From: Xestospongia bergquistia
Lineage: Eukaryota > Porifera > Demospongiae > Haplosclerida > Petrosiidae
Length of the DNA stretch: 64,000 nt
Direction: 5' to 3'
Assembly: GCA_963965975.1 (NCBI GenBank)
Contig: OZ014412.1
Location: 13,902,849-13,966,848, forward strand
Shown here: one piece after another, positions 57,993 to 64,000 of the stretch
Layout of the letters: each line of letters starts with the position of its first letter
Numbering within the stretch: position 1 is the first letter of the stretch
Program-made: the position numbers and the translations under genes
Notes under the pieces: generated by a model
The model's database searches: none
The model's input: the letters and a program-made list of their open reading frames with translations, nothing else
Told to the model about the DNA's origin: nothing

Positions 57993-58552
57993 GTGTTGTT
58001 TTAGTTAAAAAAGAAATTTTAGTTTATTTTAGTATTAGTGAAGGTTATAAAATACGTTTTAGTTTAGTTAAGTTTTAGTATGTAACCAGAAAAATAATTT
58101 TAGTTAGTTATTAGTTTAGTTATTCAATTTGACTATTTTTTATTTTAGTTTAGTTTTAGTAAGGAGTTGATGAAACAATTTTAGTTAATATTAGTTTAAT
58201 AGTTTGATATAGTTTTCTATTTTAGTTAATATTGATTCACTTAATTTTGGAAAAAAAGGCAATCAAATAATGACAGGTCAAAGATACACATATTTTCTAT
58301 TTTTCTAAGAAGGACTTCATGTTCTAAGTTGTGGTTTGTCAGTCTATTAAGTTTAGTAGTAAAATAACATGATGTCAGCTGCAATTTTAGCATTATTTTG
58401 GTTTTAGACAGCTACAAAAATTGGTTTTAGTTTAGTTTTAGTTGTCTGGAAATGTTAATGTTTTAGTTGGTCATGATAAAAAATTTTTAGTTTAGTTTAC
58501 TAATTGTTTTAGGGTTTAGTAAAGTTTTATTTTTAGTTTACTAAAACAACAC
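57993..58552. mobile_element. MITE with TTTTAGTT-rich body and TA flanks
   Basis: Ends are inverted repeats: GTGTTGTTTTAGTTAA at the left and the complement of GTGTTGTTTTAGTAAA at the right, each flanked by TA (57,991-57,992 and 58,553-58,554). The 560-bp body is built from degenerate TTTTAGTT/TTAGTTTTAG runs. TA target duplication suggests Tc1/mariner-type mobilisation (inference). Confidence 0.65.
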
Positions 58553-58576
58553 TAATTGGTACTGTTATTTTCTTAG

Positions 58577-59112
58577 GTTTATGAAAATGCTACAGCTTCT
58601 TTGAACATTGACATGCTAAAGCTTATTAAGAGTGCTAAAACCAGCAGTGTTTCCATGACTAGTGCTGCTATCAACACATTAGGTTCACCACATGACACTG
58701 TCAATGCCAATAGCATACGATGCTCTTGAATCTGATACTTCCACTGCAGATGTGATTGATATTGATCTTCCACATTCATCAACAAATAATCCATCTACTA
58801 GTCTTTGCATTGATTCTCAAAGCATATATAGTTTCTGGTAATGAAGTAATGACTAATAGTACTTACTAAAGGACTATTCCATCTACAAATCTACCTGAGA
58901 CAGACTAAATTACCAACACTTCTCAATCCTACAATACTCCTTACTAATCAGCATCTGAGTCTGAATACATTCCTATTAGTACATCTCCAACTAGTCATAT
59001 TGAAGACATAATGGAATCAATGATTATTCTTCAGTCCTTGTTTCTGAACCACTTGATCACATTTTTTTGGAAGTTAAATTGAAGCATCAAATTATGCTAC
59101 TGCAAAGGTCAG
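58577..59112 (+). pseudogene. Ser/Thr-rich exon-like region with stops
   Basis: After acceptor TTTTCTTAG, a frame reads VYENATASLNIDMLKLIKSA and GSPHDTVNANSIRCS then stops. Other frames continue: DALESDTSTADVIDIDLPHS, SASESEYIPISTSPTSHIED and VLVSEPLDHIFLEVKLKHQI, ending at AAAG|GTCAGT. At least two frameshifts and three in-frame TAA codons separate them. Probably a decaying exon, possibly of the same gene as the small exons just downstream. Confidence 0.35.
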
Positions 59113-59217
59113 TTTCTGTCCTGCCACAATATTTGTATCCATTTTGAAATATATTTCAGTTACCTGAATTTGTAAGTTTAATTGTAAACCAACCATTTCA
59201 CATAGCTATCACATTAG

Positions 59218-59259
59218 GATGAATCAGAAGTGTCTTGTTCTGTGTCATTTCAGGCTGTT
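59218..59259 (+). CDS. Candidate 42-nt micro-exon
   Basis: Acceptor CATTAG, codes DESEVSCSVSFQAV, then consensus donor GTAAGT. Phase 0 on both sides, like the next exon. Not recognised. Confidence 0.4.
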
Positions 59260-59304
59260 GTAAGTAGTGATATTATTTTGTTCAAACTGTCATTATTTAC
59301 ATAG

Positions 59305-59334
59305 GTGGTACAAGGGTCAACTGACCTGAATTAT
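59305..59334 (+). CDS. Candidate 30-nt micro-exon
   Basis: Acceptor TTACATAG, codes VVQGSTDLNY, donor GTAAGC. Phase 0 on both sides. Confidence 0.4.
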
Positions 59335-59389
59335 GTAAGCTGTTGTTTTCTAATATAACCTTTTATTGACTGTAATTGTACATTTTTAG

Positions 59390-59471
59390 GTATACAGAGT
59401 TTGGATTGTTCAAATGCAAAAACAGGTGGAAAGAATGAAAGAGCAATCTGTACAACTTTATAAACAAAATG
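59390..59471 (+). CDS. Candidate exon with coiled-coil-like sequence
   Basis: Acceptor ATTTTTAG, codes VYRVWIVQMQKQVERMKEQS and VQLYKQN, donor GTAATT in phase 1. The Gln/Lys/Glu-rich sequence with Val/Met spacing suggests a short coiled coil. A phase-1 acceptor at 59,665 (TATTATAG) would join it to ITDGCILGFSNT and a stop at 59,703. Confidence 0.45.
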
Positions 59472-59665
59472 GTAATTAAAGAGATAATAACATTTCCTAA
59501 TTCTTCCAAGTACCAAATCAGACAAAGACACTAAAATTAAAATCAAGCATTAGAATTTGTTAAAGTTGAATACACAAGTCACACTATCATATTATTTAAT
59601 TGTTTATTCATCCCTAATCATATCATATCCCTAGTTTGTTTATTTATCATTATAATATATTATAG

Positions 59666-59705
59666 TGATTACCGATGGTTGCATCTTGGGATTCTCAAAT
59701 ACTTG
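59666..59705 (+). CDS. Candidate terminal exon joined to 59,390-59,471
   Basis: Taking G from the previous exon makes a Val codon, followed by ITDGCILGFSNT and TGA. Phase fits, but the exon is short and has no clear poly(A) signal close by. It may be an alternative end. Confidence 0.25.
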
Positions 59706-61425
59706 AAGTATAGGTTGTGTGCTATCCCAGTCACAATCCAATCATACTTCTCCTTTTTTTTAGGTTGTACTATTATGTAATGAACTGTTTGTTTATGTTT
59801 GGTCCACTTAACATAATATATATTAATTGAGACAATATTGATGATACTCTACTTCAAACTTTAGTACAAATAAGTATAGACGAGTTAATTGATTACATTA
59901 TAAAATGATTGTCAAATTATCGCTCCTGTGTTGTATCACATGATTTTCATAGGACTGTCATATGATATCATATGCTATAGGATCAGTTTGATATTTTAAG
60001 TCTAGCATTTACTATTTGTCGTTTATGACCTTATATATTATACATGTGTAATATCTGAGATATATTATGTTGTGACTGTTACATGATAATCACTTGATAT
60101 CATGTGATCAATAAGTGGATGATAACATTTTACATTGGAATCTTTCTTAAAGAAGTACAAGTAATAATTGTTTTTTGTCATTGTTAATGAAACCAGAGCT
60201 TTTTCCACCTAGTACATAACAGAATATCCTAAGATTATTTTGGACGACATGGTTCATATTATACTATAATGATACGCCATTTCACATTCTTTTAATGTTG
60301 TAAGACTTTTGAGAGTAAAAGTATACCTAAAGAAATTAGCATCTGCTCTACATAGCAACAAATAATAGAATTATTCTTGCTAGTATTGGACACAATTGAT
60401 TGATATCCATAACCTCATAGCTTCTATTAACTCACAAGACATAGTATTAAATGTATTTACTTACAGTAACAATAGTATTTTCAAAATAGTCTTCGGAATT
60501 TTATAATTATATATAGCTATAATTAGAACAACATCTATACTCCTAGTGACTATAGTATTGTCTTAAATATGTACAGTAAATGCAGACCTAGAATATGTAT
60601 GTAATTTGTCATCAATATATTGTATAACAAGAAGTTTCATGTGCTTGCAAATTTTCATATTATTTCAAAAGTTTCATGGAAATTTTATTCTTGTGGCTAT
60701 GTTAGTTGTAATCGTTTAAAATAGTGCTCTATCAATAATTCTAATGCACTTTACATATCAAATGAAAAGTTGCACTATCAAAAATTAACACTATCAGATA
60801 CTATATTAGTAAAACATGCTTGAATATTGGTCTTTTTGGTTTATATCTTTTTTATTATATTCTACTACAATAAATAGACATCATACACCACTTAATGATA
60901 AATTTAACATAATATTTATAATTCTATGTAAAAGGTCATGATGTCATTGATATGTGTATGGGGTGTTGTACAATATTGGGAGGTGGAACTAAAATATATT
61001 CATATGTTATTGTAACTCAATATATCATTATTCTAATAATATTCATATATTGTGTAGAATTTGTGGGCGGAACTGATATAGTATTCATGCACTACTGCAA
61101 CTAACACATACAAGTATATTGGAATGTGACTGATGTTTATTGAAATGAAATTTTATTTGATGATTTGGAAAGATTGTCTTTCAAAAGCTCTAAATAAACA
61201 TTGTAAGAATAATTTCATCTTAACTACTAAGCTTTTTATGACCAATTAATTGACCCAATCTATCATCTAACAAAGGTTGTACTGTCCATATTAGAATGGT
61301 CAATTGCTTTTACTGAAGCATGTGTGTAGTATTATAGTTGTTTGATTCATATCATTTGTTTGTTGATAGTCTGTTCATGTCTTTATATATGTATGTATTG
61401 TACTCTCTCTCTGTCCCTCTCTCTA

Positions 61426-61479
<54 letters not shown>

Positions 61480-61787
61480 CCTCTCATTCTCTCATAGTTA
61501 AAGTCATTATCACTAGAGGACATTACTTAAGAGCTGAACCAACAGTATTATAAGTTGTGGGTGTGTTTTACAAACACAGCATCATACATTTTCCATATAA
61601 GGTAGAAATTTGTTTTATAATCATCACTATATACTAGAATATTATTAACATAATTAAGATCTCTCTCTAATATAATATTCAATGACAAACCATACTAGAA
61701 TGAATGAAAGACCTCTAACTACAATGTATAATAAATGGTTTTTTTGTTGTTTTAGTTGTTGCTTTTTCCAAGTATCAATCACAATAG
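59706..61787. other. Non-coding gap between candidate plus-strand exon groups
   Basis: AT-rich sequence; the only notable element is the CT microsatellite at 61,404-61,488. Confidence 0.4.
61404..61488. repeat. (CT)n microsatellite
   Basis: About 85 bp of nearly pure CT repeats with a few CTGTCC, CTAT and CTTT interruptions. Confidence 0.95.
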
Positions 61788-61901
61788 GTTGGTATCATAC
61801 TTTATGTTGATATCCACAAAAATCTTACAGCTAGTACTGACAAGGAAGTAACACTTGATTACTCTAATGTTGAATCATTGACTATAATATTATCAACAGC
61901 A
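61788..61901 (+). CDS. Candidate exon, 38 codons, plus-strand gene 3' part
   Basis: Acceptor CACAATAG, codes VGIILYVDIHKNLTASTDKE and VTLDYSNVESLTIILSTA, donor GTATGT. Phase 0 on both sides, open throughout and with balanced amino-acid use. No known family recognised. Confidence 0.5.
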
Positions 61902-62252
61902 GTATGTACTTAGTTAAGCTGATGATTAACCAAATTCTTTAAAATTTGTTAGTCCATCTGTCCACTACTTTAATCTTTTGTTTGCCTACTTTATTTATGA
62001 CTATAGTCTATTTATTTTTGACCACTGAAGCCAAATTTGTGTATTTGTCCTTCTATTGATTATTAAATGTTATTAGTAGCTGTGGTAGAATTGTTAACAG
62101 TATTCATTACAATTACCTACATTGTTACCTAATGAATATTATTAAAAAATAATTAACAAGTCAAGTCATTAATTTTGATTATATATCTACATATTCATAA
62201 ATATTATATTATTCTCTTCATCATCAATCCATTATAAGTGTTTTATCAACAG

Positions 62253-62327
62253 AAGTCACAATGTACTATTGATACTACTGATATTAAAAAAGGACTGGTT
62301 CCTTTAAGATACATACAGTTTACAAAG
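62253..62327 (+). CDS. Candidate exon, 25 codons
   Basis: Acceptor TTATCAACAG, codes KSQCTIDTTDIKKGLVPLRY and IQFTK, donor GTATTG after AAAG. Phase 0 on both sides, matching its neighbours. Confidence 0.5.
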
Positions 62328-62904
62328 GTATTGTAATCCATTTATCTACTTCATCTATCTATGTCTCTTTTTATACTAATTGGTAGTATATGTCTATATT
62401 TATAAACATCATTAATTCGTTTATCCATTTATTCGTCCATTTTATCTGCTGTTAATCCTTTGTAGCTATGGTAACTTGAATGTCTTTGAATTAGTAAGGA
62501 CATGAATTAAAATAATCTATTGTTATGATATCAAGACTATATAGCATTCATTATAGTTAGGTCAATGACATTTTTAGTGATAACTCTAAGTACTGGACTA
62601 ATGTAGATACCTATAGAATTGTGTAATTGCATTTGTCAATAATCAAAAGACCTGTTTACATAGTACATTGTACAAGTACCTCAATACTGGCTTTATCATA
62701 GTTAAAATAGATAGTTTGTTAACTTATGGTAGACTTGAGTATACAAGCTGGTTATCAAGTTTGTTAGCTCAGCATGTAGACTTGTAAACTAGGTGTAGAA
62801 TTAGACTTAATTACAATCCTTGTATACAAATGTTGTTAATACCAAATAAACAAACTGGTAAATGTATTTGTTTATTCAAATGTTTATTCCTGTCTGTGTC
62901 ATAG

Positions 62905-62949
62905 GTTTCTTGTCAGCTCAAATTTGAATATTTGGCAGCAGTCGAATAG
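62905..62949 (+). CDS. Candidate last exon with stop
   Basis: Acceptor GTGTCATAG, codes VSCQLKFEYLAAVE and TAG. Joining it to the two preceding phase-0 exons gives a 77-residue C-terminal piece ending about 100 nt before a canonical poly(A) signal. Three consistent phases and a well-placed signal make a real gene end plausible. Confidence 0.5.
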   Translation, partial: VSCQLKFEYLAAVE

Positions 62950-63046
62950 TTCTTGAACTCATCATAACTTCTTGCAATTTTTCTTATTTCGTTTCTTTTT
63001 ATTTTTATTTTTGAAGTTCAACTTTTTGAAAAAAGTGTCATGTTAT

Positions 63047-63057
63047 AATAAAATAAA
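63047..63057 (+). terminator. Poly(A) signal, two overlapping AATAAA
   Basis: AATAAAATAAA, about 100 nt after the TAG at 62,949, the expected spacing for the plus-strand gene. Confidence 0.45.
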
Positions 63058-64000
63058 TTCTTAAAACAGCAAACTATTATTACAACAATAATGTGTTATT
63101 GTAACCTTTACATGTCACAACAGTGTCATGTAAAAGCAAAACATGTAAACTGACAATTATAACCTGAAACTTTGTTTTATGTTCACTTGGAACAATGTGC
63201 TTTTATCTATAGCATTAAAATTCAGCATAACAAATTATTATTATAATAGTTAATACGTTCATATAAGCATGAGGTTAAAATAGCATTATCTCAATTTAAC
63301 ATTATATGTTAACTCAGTAATGATTCTTTTGTTGAAATAGTTATGCGATTGAATCCTTCACTCAGATGAGCAATGACTTTTATTGATGAATGTTCATTAA
63401 AAATTGATGGTTGTTTAGTACAAATCTTTAAAAATGGATCAACTGGAAGGCACATATCAAACAATAATATTATTGAAGAGGAATCAACATTTTTAAAATG
63501 AATAATATAAAATTAATGTAATAACTATAAATATTATCTTTCAAATAAAATGTTACATAAAGTTATCACCACATTACAAAAGTATAAAATAGTTATGAAT
63601 TAACATTACTTCGAACAGCAATGTACAGTTGTCAATCACCAATATATTTATAGATAGGAGAAGAAAATGCATATTTATTACAAAGTGAAGATAACATTAC
63701 AAGAAAATAAGAACAGGAATGAGAAATTTAATAAACATGTAAATAATTGTTACTACCTACTGATCTATACCTTTCAACTTCAAAAAAAACATTTTATTAC
63801 AAGAAGATCCTAAATTTTTTTAAAAATCAAGTAAATTATTGTCTAGCTATCCACAGTGAATAAATTGCTCCATAAATACCTATCAAATTTGGTTCAAATG
63901 ATGAGTAATCAAAAATAACATCTACCTAATGAAAATTACAATCAGTGTTAATCCAAGAAAGTATAAGTATTGACCTCTAACAATAATAGAATAAGTGAAA
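63058..64000. other. Right end of window, nothing recognised
   Basis: AT-rich sequence without a coding frame, repeat or RNA gene that I can support. Confidence 0.4.

Noticed and set aside
61338-61553. 71-codon ORF rich in Ser-Leu
   Set aside because: It is a translation of the CT microsatellite.

Overview
The window reads as nuclear DNA from an early-branching animal. A demosponge such as Amphimedon queenslandica is the best guess, from recall of its protein families and not from any search. It is strongly AT-rich, has GT-AG introns, AATAAA-type poly(A) signals and degraded animal-type transposons, and no bacterial operon structure.

One large minus-strand gene dominates. Its start codon is at 54,318 and its likely stop is at 816, so the reading direction is from high to low coordinates. 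I could build 15 exons by matching splice phases. A tiny first exon is followed by eight exons that each carry one ankyrin repeat (99 nt, one of 96 nt, all phase 0), a 64-nt half repeat, a 1.75-kb exon with a Roc-type GTPase and COR region (Walker A GPPCVGKT, G3 DSGGQPQF), a COR C-terminal exon, a Death-domain exon, an SH3-like exon and a final Death-domain exon. The product is about 1,310 residues and has no visible signal peptide or membrane segment. Its plan, ANK-Roc-COR-Death-SH3-Death, resembles DAPK1 without its kinase and suggests a cytosolic sensor or scaffold of the innate-immunity or cell-death type.

The introns (up to 9.4 kb) explain most of the window. The ANK exons sit in repeatedly duplicated exon-plus-intron blocks. 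The newest event is a tandem duplication of about 6.8-7.0 kb (about 19.5-26.5 kb and 26.5-33.35 kb, with a truncated third copy to 34,446). It created two identical, consecutive ANK exons. The third copy ends in a perfect 22-bp foldback. The same introns hold several degraded pieces of a LINE with a 2A-like DIxxNPG motif and a PHD-like finger, a long-TIR DNA element, and a patch of mixed transposon remains (39.7-45.7 kb: MULE, Ty3/Gypsy, LINE reverse transcriptase, DDE transposase).

To the right of the big gene, 54.3-64 kb, coding signal is weak. Several short plus-strand exons with good splice sites (57,244; 59,218-59,471; 61,788-62,949 with stop and poly(A) signal) suggest one or two unrecognised genes. 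A decaying Ser/Thr-rich stretch lies between them, and a 560-bp MITE rich in TTTTAGTT sits at 57,993-58,552. All exon joins are deduced from sequence alone; no transcript evidence was available.
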